NCBI GenBank assembly: GCA_026874595.1
Contig: CM049318.1
Span: 18,896,241 to 18,960,240, forward strand
From: Sipunculus nudus
Lineage: Eukaryota > Annelida > Sipuncula > Golfingiida > Sipunculidae
Length of the DNA: 64,000 nt
Direction of reading: 5' to 3'
Part shown: one piece after another, positions 21,254-32,066 of the stretch
Layout: each line of letters begins with the position of its first letter
How positions within the stretch are numbered: the stretch's first letter is position 1
Translations under genes and position numbers: made by a program
The notes under the pieces: model-generated
Told to the model about the DNA's origin: nothing
Databases searched by the model: none
The model's input: only the letters and a program-made list of their open reading frames with translations

Positions 21254-21829
21254 TGTTAAGGAACCTAATATAAACAGATCACGTATGCGTGATGAACACA
21301 AATTCTGTAACGGAGATAAAAAAAATCAGATTCTGTAACACTAGGCAGCGGGAAATGTCTTGGGGAATGAATAAAGAAGTCAGTGTTTTTTTGTTAACAA
21401 ATAACTATAATTTATTCTTAAAACAACCCTAACAATACAATACACTAAATTAATACAATTATACAGTAAAACAGCGTTATAGCAACAAGTCAATACAATC
21501 ACACAGAAAATAATGTATGTGCACAGTACCTGGATACCAACACCATCACAACGATAAGTCCTTTAAATGTAAACTCTCGGAGAATGACAGTCCAGTGGAA
21601 AGTTCTTGCAACAACCCAGAAAGTAAACTGAAGTCCAAATGCATAACATACAGGAGAAAGTCTATGAAAATGTATAATTGCCGCATTCCTAGAATCTGAC
21701 ACACGCTTCTGCGTCCGCTGGAATCATCTCTGCTCTCTGCCCTGAACATAGAATGTAATACGCGGCCAGACACGACTGCCACAACAGGAGTTACGCCCGT
21801 GTCACATAATAAAAAGAGCACCTGTAACA
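21254..21829 (-). repeat. 5' LTR of the gypsy element, internally deleted
   Basis: 576 bp versus about 813 bp for the 3' LTR. Near 21,745 it jumps from CTCTGCCCTGAACATAG directly to TGTAATACGCGGCCAG, skipping about 230 bp that includes the TATA-like box and the CACGTG motif. The ends are intact and the CCAT duplicate follows. Confidence 0.88.
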
Positions 21830-21833
21830 CCAT

Positions 21834-22640
21834 TCTATATGCGTTTGACAAATCCACCTTAGCCATATAGCTCTTCGGCTTAATTAAGTCAATAGCATCC
21901 TGGACGGACTGATATTTAAATGTGCCCTTTAAAGCATAGTCATTAAATGCTCTTCCCGCCGGGCGACTACAGTCAGGTATAATACGTATCTGTTTATTAC
22001 TATTGCCTGATAACGAAGCATGTTTATCCTTCTTTGGCACTGCGCCCAAAGCAGAAATGATAGGCGGCGGTTCTGAAACGACGCTATAATGACCATTGGC
22101 TATTTCTTCCTGAATCTGAGCTTCAACATGCTCTTTAACATTAGGTGCAGTAGCAGATTTGTAATTGTCAATCGTTACCGGCGAAGAATGTTCTATTCTT
22201 TCATCAGAAATTCGAAATCCGTTCGTTGTCCCATTCACGGTATAATCCCTATCCGGGTCATCATTTGGTAATAATCGTACCCACGAATCTAGGCAAAGTG
22301 ACCCCTCTGAGTTAACGTATCGTTTTTTGGTTGAAACAGGTCAGGCTTACTTGTTTCGACTACGTGACGATTTTTACAACTATCACCGAAAGGACACTTG
22401 CCGTTGCGAGCTTTAAAAAGTTTACAGTCTGGTACTGACCTGTTTTGTTCGCCACCCCTCATGTTGACGTTACCTGACCTGCGCTGCGTGTTCGGCCGGC
22501 TGTTGCTTCCAAGGAGCTGAAGTTCAATATTCGCAGTCAGAGTGCCCCATTTAAAGCCGTTCTCTGCATGGCGCTCCCTATTCTGATAATCAAAATCACG
22601 TAAGTTTTCCCAGCTTTAGCGAGGAGCAAGATCATAAACC
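21834..22640 (-). pseudogene. Gag (CCCH finger) and RT N-terminus of the tyrosine-recombinase retrotransposon
   Basis: The RT part (22,238 down to 21,834) contains NYKSATAPNVKEHVEAQIQE, PPIISALGAVPKKD, IRIIPDCSRPAGRAFNDYAL, QSVQDAIDLIKP and YMAKVDLSNAYR, the last with the first catalytic Asp of the RT palm. The frame breaks off at the gypsy insertion directly after this motif. Upstream (about 22,440-22,380) is a C-x9-C-x5-C-x3-H finger (CKLFKARNGKCPFGDSCKNR plus H), which I take as the gag nucleic-acid-binding domain. In-frame stops near 22,290 and 22,245 separate gag and RT. No 5' terminal repeat found. Confidence 0.75.
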
Positions 22641-23044
22641 TGAGTACATGTTCACGCGAGATTCATGCCGGAACTTGCATTATAATAAGAGCGCTAGGGG
22701 CGGGAAAAAAACAAATATTTACAGCCACTTGAAAAATGTCAAGAGTTGGAGAATGGTCTTTCCACTCACTATAAATTGTAATATGATATTGTTAGTAGCA
22801 ACTCGTGATCAGTTAGGGAGAGAGTCAGGACTTACACTCGAATACGGAATCGAGTCCACTATTTTAGGGACTCGGATTGGCGCTTGGAATCGAGGGTATT
22901 GGGTACGGACTTTTACTCGGAGTTAAGGAATCGAGCCGAGTCCATCTGGAGTCCAAAGAAAAAAAACTCTGTTAGATATTATAAATACTTACCTACACGT
23001 ATAAACTACTAACAGAATATTACAAACTAATGACACTATATATA
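22641..23044. other. Unassigned stretch with GAGTCC/GACTC words
   Basis: Between about 22,850 and 22,960 the words GACTCG, GAGTCC and GGACTC recur at short distances, as in 44,340-44,710. Probably an eroded repeat with short internal inverted motifs. No gene seen. Confidence 0.35.
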
Positions 23045-23403
23045 TATACCATATCTAACGAGTGGTCTAGTTTATTTTAAGTAAAAGCGTGCCTGTATTT
23101 CATGAGGCGTGGTAAGAAAAAGACGGAATAATTGCATCCTCATAGAACCTTATAGTGCTGCCCTCAATACAAGATGTAAAGTCACTCTGACGCTGGTCGG
23201 ACACTCTCTATTGTCAGAGGACCGAAATAACGCTACATTTCAACATTTTTTCCCTTTTTTTGCATGTCTCAGTATCACTAGATATTTAATTTTTTGTCGT
23301 TCTTTTCATCATCGACATCCCTCGGAACAAGAAAAAATGAGCACTTTCAAATTTTCAATATCCAATTCGAAGTTCAGTTTTACAAGTTATCGGACAAAGT
23401 ATA

Positions 23404-24090
23404 ATCTTAATAATAATAATAATAATATATAGTATTTATATAGCGCCTAATTCTCCGAGGTCGGACTCAAAGTGCAATTCACACACAAACACGCATTACC
23501 ACATACAATTTCATGGAAATCTACTCCCTAAGCCTGACCCAGAAAAAAATAATGCATATTAATTACCCAAAGCTTGACAATGATAAAAGAGTTGGAGATT
23601 TTCTAAGTGTAATGGGAAGGGAATTCCAAACTTTTAGGGCTATGAAACGGAAGGAACGTTCACCTATTTTCATATTACACTTTGGTACTTTAAGAAGATT
23701 TCCGCCAGCCGAGCCCAGCGTACGAAAAGGCCGATAGGTTATTATTTTTTCAGTCACATATGATAGAAGTGAGTCATCAAAACGGCGGTAAACAAAAACA
23801 GCAATTTTGTATTGTATACGGTACTTGACGGGAAGCCAATGGAGCTGTTTGAGCAGTGGGATGACGTGATCGGTCTTACGCTTCTTAAGAATGAGACGCG
23901 CCGCATTATTCTGGACCATCTGTAGCCGCGAGACTTGCTCTGCAGGTAACCCATAAAGAACTGAATTACCATAATCCAGGCAAGATATTACTCTGGCGCA
24001 AATGTGCCGACACCACGCATTAATAGAGAGGAAAAGCCGGATTGAAGCTATACGGCGGAGCTCGAGTACATAGTGCACATTTACCAAAGA
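23404..24090 (-). mobile_element. 5'-truncated CR1/L2-like LINE
   Basis: The minus strand carries the RT C-terminal end followed by a 3' tail GGCGCTATATAAATAC and an ATT-type microsatellite end (about 23,406-23,429), the usual 3' terminus of CR1/L2-like elements. The 5' part is missing, as expected after target-primed reverse transcription. Confidence 0.8.
23563..24087 (-). pseudogene. LINE ORF2 C-terminal fragment
   Basis: 174 codons open. Residues 25-75 read HICARVISCLDYGNSVLYGL, RLQMVQNNAARLILKKRK; residues 80-100 DHVIPLLKQLHWLPVKYRIQ; then KIAVFVYRRFDDSLLSYV, YRPFRTL, and ERSFRFIALKVWNSLPITLR. This is the conserved domain after the RT palm of CR1/L2/Jockey-group LINEs. The RT active site and the endonuclease are absent because of truncation. 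The first about 20 residues may be non-LINE flank. Confidence 0.82.
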
Positions 24091-25640
24091 GTAAGTTAAA
24101 TTTCATATTTCGTTACTTGTTTGTGCTTTTTTATAAGATTCACACATGCGCCTAGCAATTAATGGTTTTTGATTGGAAATTTATTTTCCCAATTGTGTCT
24201 TTGCGATGGTTGATTTGCCATTTTACCCGAAAAATATTTAAATATTGAAATCAATATAACGTATATCGACAGGATGATCTTAGATTTAGTGAAAGATGCT
24301 ATCAGAACAATATTTGTTATTATATTTTGAAAGTCAAACCGAGAACTTGCTCCACGACGTCTCCTTTCATATACATGCTTTTATAAACCTGTAATCCGGG
24401 CCATAAACAAATCATATTTTTATTATATGATTATTGTTCCTATTATCACAATAACCCGTTTCATTATAACGCTGGGGTCTTCATACATCAAGATGCGCAT
24501 CCAATTTATTTGGGTTTTTTCTGCCATCCTACCATTACCGCCTCACAATAACAACGTGACTGAGGAGTTTTGCAGTCATGTAGAGCCTAAGGCAGCTGCT
24601 TAATTGGGCACTGGAACTTTTTTCATGACAGCTTATTTTGACTCAGAGGGCAGTCGGTATGATCCAATTATTTTATATTTATTTTACATGGACCTGAATT
24701 GTTTGGCTTAATAGGAAAAAGACCAAATCATTTTCATCCAAAGGGTATGTCATGTTATCAGGTCCAACTGTGGATAGCTTTAATATATGGACCACAAACT
24801 TTCAAGGGGAGACCTTCAACTTTTTAGAATATCAATCTGGTTTACGTTAGTCCACATGTTGAAAATAACAAAGTCAGAGATTTCAAGGTTTATTGTCACT
24901 TTAATTTTCTAATATGACAGCGAGATTTATTTTGGTAAATATTTATAAAAATCCATAATTTAGTTGCCGGGTCGGTTTTCAGTCTAGATAGCCTCTGTCG
25001 ATCCCTGTATTCTCGCTTCAAAAGCAAATTGTTTTGGGTAAAGTAGCAGCAATTGAAGGAGATCCTTAGATGCAAAAGCCTTTTGGTCATCAAAGGCTCG
25101 ATAAAACAGAGTCCCCTTTCGAATCAACCGGCCGTGACAGGTTTAGAGTACTTTGTCTCATCTCGTTAACTGGGACCCTTTAGTGTTTGGCTGTAAGCAG
25201 GGTATTTTCCTCATGGCTTGATGGAAACAGATTCAAACAGTTTAAAAAAAAAAGTAAGTTATAATGTGGTTCGTGTAGACATCTACGCATTACTTATTGT
25301 CTTCCAAACTTCACCATCAAATGCAATTAATTTTTTTTATGCACGCTCATAAGATACTGATAACACAAAATTAATAAATGATTATATAAGCCGCTACCGT
25401 TGTACATTTTCGGAAATGTACACGTATAATTGCACAGTACACTTTCATGACGACGGTTTCGCCTGGCCCATCTGGCATAGATTAAACAATCTTTAAAAAA
25501 CATATTATACCGATCCGGGTTATCTCCAAAATGTAATGGATTCTTCTTTCGGGGTTTACTAACCATTCACAAAATTCCAAGGACTAATTCATAACTGTTA
25601 TTAGTAGGGTTGCTGACAGGGTTACGTCCGCTGGGGTAAC

Positions 25641-26020
25641 TGTCAGAAATGTTTTTCTGTTGATTCCTCAAACAACTCACACCATCACAGGATTCAGTAT
25701 ACCACCACCTACACTCCCTTAACTTGCAGGACAATGAGGAGAGTCGTCCAGACACCACGGGACATGTTTAAATGCCTTCTTTTTAATGCACGAGAGGACC
25801 CCGTCGCACAGATACAGACGATTGATTGTTAGCATAGACCAGCCCTCCCAGTGCATCGCACTCTGAATATTGTGATTGATAACTGATGTCTGCAAACTTA
25901 TCACTAATGTTTTCCAATTCAGTGATACAGAGTCTATATCTTTAGTGAGTCCACAGCTGTCAACTTCACCCCATGGTGATAAGGCTCACATAGAGCGCAT
26001 ACCATAGACTTCGCTAGCCA
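25641..26020. repeat. Dispersed repeat family B, copy 2 (left part only)
   Basis: Aligns with 7,889-8,270 and 34,849-35,110: GTCAGAAATGTTTTTCTG, ACAATGAGGAGAGTCGTCC, GACCAGCCCTCCCAGTGCAT, GATGTCTGCAAACTTATCAC. The right half of family B is not recognisable downstream. Confidence 0.75.
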
Positions 26021-27414
26021 TGGCAACATGACATTCATACCTTTTTAAAATAAACTGATATTGGCCTGCGGGTCATGATACAAGTCATAATAGAACACCC
26101 ATTTCCAGGGTAGGACCAATATAATAGCTGTGTGGTAGTAATTAAAATTAGGGGCTTATATGAGCGAGTTTTATTTACTAAATAATGATGAAAAAATGTT
26201 GATTCAACCAAATTTGTGGTGGTTATCCAGTCGGCGAGAACTGAAGTTTCGGCTACCGCAGTTCTCGCTGTCAAGCCGACATGAAATGTATAGAACCAGA
26301 CTCTTTATTAATAACTGCTGCATGTATACAGGTAAGTAATCCATGAATGTAATTTTTTCCAACAGAATAACGTCAATTTTGTCTGACCTCGGGAAAATTA
26401 CAGTTCGACAAGCAAAGGAAATGAAAATGTACTTTTAGAAAAGGGCTGCACATCTACTTATAATAAAATTGATCCTAACCCTATAGCTTGTACTGCCACT
26501 TCAAAGTCTACAGTTAATCGGATATCGACGTGTGGGTGACAGACTGCCGCTAAGTTTTCGCTTGATCGCAACATACATTAACAACCACGTTATATTTAAA
26601 TATTTAAACTCTTTCTTTATCTTTATCGTTATGACACTATATCAGCGCCCAGGAACGAGGAATATAATTTTATGGATTTGAACGTGTAGTGAGATAGATG
26701 ATTAATCCGATAGCCAATTTACCAGAAAGTCCATTGTTCCCGATAAAACAACGTCAGGGCAACGTTTCGATCATTTCTATGGTACAGAAAAAGAGCATGA
26801 CAGATGGGTAGGATGGAAATACTCATTATTATTAGGCTTTTTAGGCCTATCATCTGATAGGCCATTAGCCTGACGGCAATTGTAACAATGAGCTTTAGTA
26901 ATACATCGCAGGCCCAAAAAACGATGAAATCTAAAAATACGTTTTTTTATTTTGCAAGCTGGTTCTAGCAAAAGCCATTGGCATAGAAAACAAGAACAGT
27001 TTGCTGTTTGTTTCCATTAAAGTGATGCATTACACGGTTTCAGGTCGTAACTGTGCCAGTTATCCAGACAGAAATCTGTATTGATATCCAGAGGTTGTAA
27101 ATTATATTACGCTGATTTGAATAGTGACTCGTGGCACAGTTTAAGCATGAGTTTTTCGTACAATATCTATTATCCTGTCCATATCAGTAGCTCTCTCAAC
27201 AGTATCTTTGCCTCCTTCCTGTTGGTTTTTCACCTGCAGTAAACATTACAAAGCTCACAGGTCATGATATCATTTTTTACTTCAACTTGGCATTTACTTT
27301 TTTTAGGGGGGGTTAGGGAACACTAACCACTCTCTGAAAAAAAAATACTATGATGATTAACAAATGCATCCTTGCTCAAGTACGCGTGCTTCTGGATGTT
27401 TTGAAGGTTTACAT
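26021..27414. other. No gene; faint similarity to the 35.9-36.4 kb region
   Basis: Short matching words (CATGATACAAGTCATAATAG near 26,074 versus GTGACACAAGTCATAGGAG near 36,345; AACAACGTCAGGGCAACGTTTCG near 26,748 with the family B end) suggest a much decayed extension of the B/C repeat landscape. No coding region. Confidence 0.35.
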
Positions 27415-27640
27415 GTGATATAACTGTAGAATCGATATTTACTACCCCGGCTCACGGAAATTTGTAACTAAACGGTAACCAAGTCTATGCAGAATTAGCT
27501 CTCTATCTGTCATTCGTCCGACAAATAGCGTTTTTGTTTCACAACTGTATCTTATTGATTGTTCATTTAAGATTGTTGATATTGAAAAGTAATATAGTAA
27601 GTACTATACTGCCAATTTTAATAAAATTTGATATTGAAAA
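27415..27640. repeat. Family C fragment, copy 3
   Basis: TAGAATCGATATTTACTACC and the following 80 bp match 37,338-37,430. Confidence 0.5.
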
Positions 27641-27654
27641 TTATAATTTTTTAG

Positions 27655-28740
27655 CGATCCTGTGAGCTTATCCGATGGTGCGGCGTCGTCCGTCGTGCGT
27701 CGTGCGTCGTGCGTCGTACGTCGTCTGTACGTTAACCATAGCTATCTCAAAAACGGCAGGAGCTAGCATCACCAAATTTTTTGTAAATAATCAGTCATCA
27801 AAAAAAGTATATCGGATTCTGTTTATTTTTTTTCTAACTGTATTTTCTTAGATTTTATGGGGAAAAGCTAAAAAAGCTTTAAAAACTCCTTCTCCGAAAC
27901 TGTCCAGCCAATTTGTCCAATATTTCACAGAAATGGTCCCTGGAACAATCTTTCTCAAGTTTGTTCGAATGGTTCCAGTTCGGAGATTTTTGGCCGAGTT
28001 ACAGGAGGTTGAACTTTGTTAACTGTGCAAAAAACATATTAAAATTTAGATCTCAGAAACGGCTGGAGCTATCATCACCATATTTTATGCCAATGTTGGT
28101 CACATAGATCATATCTGAAATTAGGTATTGGTGGCGCTACCTGCATAGGCCTTTTTTACGGGGTCATCAGTGCCTGTATCACACTGAGGGCTACAAAAAA
28201 CTTCCTATCTGAAACTATATGGCCAAAATGTTTTATATCGCACAGAAATGATCCTAGGGTAGTGCTTTCTGAAGTTTGTTCAAATAGTCTCTTTTCAGTG
28301 ACTTTTAGCTAAGTTATGGGAAACTGAATTTAGTCATATGCCATAACAGCCCATTTTAGCTCAGTGACTACAAAGATCTTCTTCTCAAAAACCGCTTGGC
28401 CAAATTCTTAAATCTCACACATTAATTATCCGCAGATGTTGATAATTCAAGTTTGTTCAAATGGTTTTCGTTCAGTGCTTTTTGGCTGAGTTACGGGAAG
28501 CTGAACTTAGCCAGTTTGCTGTATCTTCCTGTATGAGTTATAAACCTGCGCAACGTTTTTCGACTGATGCCACTGAAGCCAGTTTGTTAAATATGTTACA
28601 AGAATAATCCCTACAATAATTCTTATAATAATTGTCATTAATGGTTCCACATGAATGATTTTTGGCTGAATTATGGAGATTGAATTGAGTCATTTTTACC
28701 ATATATGTTAGCTGTGTGATGCTGTTACATCTAGCCTGGC
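27655..28740 (+). repeat. Family F repeat with about four diverged internal units
   Basis: Starts AGCGATCCTGTGAGCTTATC with a CGTCGTG heptamer run (27,688-27,724), collinear with 60,790-61,145. Units beginning near 27,890, 28,200, 28,378 and 28,535 share the pattern 'GGCCAAAAT...ATATCGCACAGAAATG...AAGTTTGTTCAAATGGTT...TTTTTGGCTGAGTTA...GAA'. Looks like a short diverged tandem array; no coding signature. Confidence 0.75.
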
Positions 28741-29249
28741 ACCAGTTTATCAGCATCTATTACATCATGCCACTAGACATTTAGATTTCAGGTTATATTC
28801 GGTTAGTATTGACAAGAAAGTTTTTTTTAAAAGCTTTAAAAAAATTTAGATTTATGATTTAAATTATTCATCATACCAGGCAATGTTACAATCATTGATA
28901 TTCAGCTCTCTGTGGCTATATAAAGACAACTGTAAGTGGATTATAAATTCTTGGTATCCCTACTCAACTTAATTCAAGAATTTGCCATCAGTGAGAAATA
29001 TCTGTATTTTAATTTTGCATTCAGTATGCATCCGTAATTATTTAACATATATATTCCTGATTTCTTTTTTTATAAAAAGTCACCTATAAAGGAATTTGTA
29101 TTGGGAAAATAAATTTCAAAGTTATTTCAAGTAGGGACCACTTTTGTGTACAGATGGCAGCATTTGGTTTACCATTGGCAGATTGCCAGTGCCTGGATGT
29201 TGGCCATTATCCCAGATGATGGCAGCTCTATAAATAGTTTTGCACAGTG
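28741..29249. other. AT-rich spacer, nothing recognised
   Basis: No open frame, no repeat identified. Confidence 0.3.
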
Positions 29250-29600
29250 CCAGGATTGGAAGAAGTGCAGCCAGGTATAGGTCAAAGAGTTCACTCATGC
29301 AGTAGCTGCATTCTATTTATAGCTTTGGCAGACTGCTCACTGCATCATATTTGGCACCAAAGTTCAGCCTAAATCTATTTATAGCTTTGGCAGACTGCTC
29401 ACTGCCTCATATTTGGCACCAAAGTTCAGCCTGAATCTAGTTATAGCTTTGACAGATGCCAACTGTGTCAGATTATGCAACAGGTTAAGAGTTCACTCAA
29501 TGCAGCCAGGTACATGTCAAAAGTTCACTCAGTCTAGCCAGGTGCAGGTCAAGAGTTCACTCAGTGCAGTAGCTTGAGGCAGCAATTTGTCACAGGTAAC
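29250..29600 (+). repeat. Tandem repeats: 62-bp unit plus shorter related units
   Basis: CTATTTATAGCTTTGGCAGA recurs at 29,313 and 29,375 and, diverged, at 29,437, an exact 62-bp period. It is surrounded by repeated GTTCACTCAGTGCAG and AGCCAGGTACAGGTCAA-type segments of about 36 bp (29,265-29,575). Confidence 0.85.
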
Positions 29601-29879
29601 TCGGGGGCAACTGCCTTACTCACCTAAGCCTTGTAAGCCCAGTGCATCAAACTCTGGGGAAGTTTGATGTATAGGACTGATATTTTGACCATGTATGCGT
29701 CTTTGATGGTATTCTCATTTACAAGACAGGTGGTGCCACCTACATTGACTTTTGCAGTGTATGCGCCTGCTTATTTCTACAAAGGAATTTAATACATCAG
29801 CCTAAAATTGGGCATGCTGCGCCCTCATTTTTGGTTGACCTCTGACCTTTCCTCTCTGCCAAGCGTCCATTATTGCGTC

Positions 29880-30712
29880 TGTTTCAACACATAAACCCAC
29901 ATATCTCAGGAACCGTTTGACCGATAAGGCTAAAGATTTTGCACAAATGTAGCCCTTGGAAAGCTTTATAACACGCACAAAAAAATTGTGGCGTCACCTG
30001 CAACCATTTATGCACAGCATCCATCTGTTCATCTGCCTTGGGATAAAATCACTCATATCTGAGCAGTGGTTTGACTTTTTCACCTGAAATTTTGCAGGTT
30101 TTTACATCCTGGACAGCTTTCTTAATTTTATGACAGGTGGCGCCACCTACATTCACATTTACTCTGCAGACATCCAAGCTCATATCTCGGGAACCGTTTG
30201 ACCAACTGGGCCAAAAGTTTGCATGTGTATAGGTCTCACATAGCCCTTCAACATAGGCAAAACTGGTGGCTCCACCTGCAACTATGTATGCACAGCATCC
30301 ATCTGTTCATCTGCCTTAGGATAAAATCACTCATATCTCAGTAGTGGTTTGACTTTTCCACCTGAAATTTTGCAGGTTTTTACATCCTGGATAGCTTTCT
30401 CGATTTTATGACAGGTGGCGCCACCTACATTCAGGTTTACTCTGCAGACATCCAAGCTCATATCTCGGGAACCGTTTGACCGATTGGGTCAAAATGTTGC
30501 ATGTGTATAGATCTCACATAGCTCTTCATCATAAGCAAAACCGGTGGCGGCACCTGCAACCATTTATGCATAGTGTCCATCTGTTCATCTGCCTTGGGAT
30601 AAAATCACTCATATCTCAGCAGTGGTTTGACTTATCCACCTGAAATTTTGCAGGTGGCACCACCTACATTCACGTTTAAGCTGCAGACATCCATACTTAT
30701 ATGCAACACACC
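29880..30712 (+). repeat. 278-bp tandem repeat, about three copies
   Basis: CCATCTGTTCATCTGCC starts at 30,021, 30,299 and 30,577, exactly 278 bp apart. The preceding half-unit begins near 29,880. Each unit contains ATCTCGGGAACCGTTTGACC, GGTGGCGCCACCTACATT (GGTGGCGCCACC is a perfect palindrome) and CACTCATATCTCAGCAGTGG. The last unit has an internal deletion near 30,655. Confidence 0.9.
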
Positions 30713-31197
30713 TCACTCTATTCCCCTTGCCACTTAATCCTTGCCTCACTTCACCCGTCCCACTCTGATTTTTGCGGATACACATAGTCGCTTGTCGACT
30801 ACCCATATTCTGGTTTTAAAATGTACTTGTTTAAAACTTGAACATCGGAAACGTCCATTTTGCTGAAATCATAATGACTAAGGTAGATATGTAGGACTTA
30901 AGAGGATCAATATTAAATTTTAAAAATAAACCTCCATTCATACTCCAAAACTTTGCACAGTTTGGCATTAGGCCTTGTTTTATATTTTGGACCTCGTACA
31001 ACAGGCGTCTCCATTGTATGCTTTATTACCTGGTAAAGAATTGGAAAAATTCCTGTATTATACAATATTAAATTATGATCGTTTTAGACAAGGACAGATG
31101 GTGTCAGCCAATATCATTTATTTCTTTTACCTTTGCCTTGAATGTTTTGCTGAAGCGGATTAGTAGAAAAGAAGCAAGTGATTTATAATCCAGAGGG
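30713..31197. other. Spacer, no gene
   Basis: One 62-codon open stretch (30,975-31,163) without any family feature; probably chance. Confidence 0.35.
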
Positions 31198-31202
31198 CAT
31201 GT

Positions 31203-32066
31203 TGTTACGAAACCTAATATCAACAGATCACGTAGTCGTGACGAACATAACTGTTGTAATGGAGATAATAAAATCAGATTCTGTTACACTAGGCGTGAAA
31301 TGTCTAGGGGAATGAATAAAGAATTCAGTGATTGTTTTTGTTAACAAATAATTATAATTTATTCCTAAAACAATCCTAACATTACATTACTCTAAATCAA
31401 TACAATTTCACAGTATAACAACAGTACAACAGCAAATTAATACAATATATAAATAAAGTGTACAGAACCTGGATACCACCACTGTCACAGCGACAACAAG
31501 TCCTTTATAACATACAACCCAGATGAACAGTTCACATAAATCTCCTCAGAGAATAACAGTCCAGTTTATTCACAAAATCAACTTGTTGTAATCCAAAAGG
31601 GAAATCCTGGCAGTGATCCCATAGGCAAATTGAAGACTATATAAGATCCGTTACTAATTCGAAGAAAAGCTATAACTGCCGCAATAATAGGAAAAGGTCT
31701 ACAAACTGACTTACACTCTTCTGTGTCCGCTGGAATATATCTCTCCTCTCTCGGCTCTAAACACAGCCCCTTATTTATAAATTTTCACCTCAACCCGAGA
31801 ACTTTCAATTTCCCAAACAATCCAAAGAACCTAAACTGATACACAGTGCTCAAGTTACAGGAAACATCTAGAACAACTAATGCTGTGTTTCTACATATCA
31901 GGGTTCACACGTGGGCCGGCCCGGCTCGGCCAGGCGAGAAAACCCCAGACTAGCATGACCGCTGTGTTTACACGTGGGCCGCATCCGGCCAGCCAGAACA
32001 AGGAACGCTGAAGCATAGTAGCGAAATAGAATGTCAACAGCTCTCAATAAAACAGACATCTGTAAC
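31203..32066 (-). mobile_element. Solo LTR related to the nested gypsy element
   Basis: 864 bp. Collinear with the gypsy LTRs (TGTTACGAAACCTAATATCA end, AAATCAGATTCTG, TAACAAATAATTATAATTTA, AACCTGGATACCACC, TCTGTGTCCGCTGGAAT) but clearly diverged, so it is a different subfamily or an older insertion. Bounded by a 5-bp duplicate CATGT (31,198-31,202 and 32,067-32,071). No internal region: the product of LTR-LTR recombination. Two CACGTG E-boxes at 31,908-31,913 and 31,971-31,976 within GC-rich direct repeats ACACGTGGGCCG. A TATA-like TTATAAATAA lies near 31,770-31,782 on the minus strand. Confidence 0.85.

Larger units (their letters stand above)
12278..21829 (-). mobile_element. Ty3/gypsy LTR retrotransposon with integrase-before-RT order (Gmr1-like), 9.55 kb including a nested transposon
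   Basis: Inserted in the RT gene of the tyrosine-recombinase element with CCAT on both sides (12,274-12,277 and 21,830-21,833; possibly 5 bp, CCATT). LTRs start TGTTACAGG and end TTAACA or CGTAACA (TG...CA). The minus-strand order is gag, zinc knuckle, protease, integrase, RT, RNase H, polypurine tract, 3' LTR. Integrase upstream of RT is the copia-type order, known within Ty3/gypsy from the Gmr1 group. Removing the nested 2.9-kb transposon gives an element of about 6.6 kb. The many frameshifts and two altered catalytic motifs show it is dead. Confidence 0.88.
10804..22640 (-). mobile_element. Tyrosine-recombinase (Ngaro/DIRS-like) retrotransposon, split by a gypsy insertion
   Basis: The coding pieces read in order on the minus strand: CCCH-finger gag and RT N-terminus at 22,640-21,834, then, after the inserted gypsy element, RT C-terminus (12,273-11,726), RNase H (11,640-11,234) and the N-terminal domain of the recombinase (11,229-10,804). 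Known: Ngaro and DIRS elements use a tyrosine recombinase instead of a DDE integrase, and their RT and RNase H are linked as here. The split point falls inside the RT motif after VDLSNAYR, where the two halves fit together across the inserted element. The catalytic recombinase domain and the terminal repeats were not found, so the element is probably truncated at its 3' end. Ngaro rather than DIRS is a guess; no methyltransferase domain is seen. Confidence 0.75.
23045..25540. repeat. Dispersed repeat family C, copy 1 (interrupted by a LINE)
   Basis: Diverged but collinear with 36,678-38,710: AGCGTGCCTGTA...CATG near 23,090, CACTCTGACGCTGGTC near 23,182, TATATCGACAG near 24,263, TATTTTGACTC and CAGTCGGTATGATCC near 24,640-24,660, and the CTCGAT block near 25,098. 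The LINE at 23,404-24,090 is inserted in this copy only. Non-coding. Confidence 0.7.

Noticed and set aside
29250-30712. CRISPR-like array
   Set aside because: Units are long tandem copies without short repeats and unique spacers, in an animal-type genome context.
30975-31163. 62-codon open frame between the 278-bp array and the solo LTR
   Set aside because: No recognisable motif; length within chance expectation for AT-rich DNA on one of six frames.
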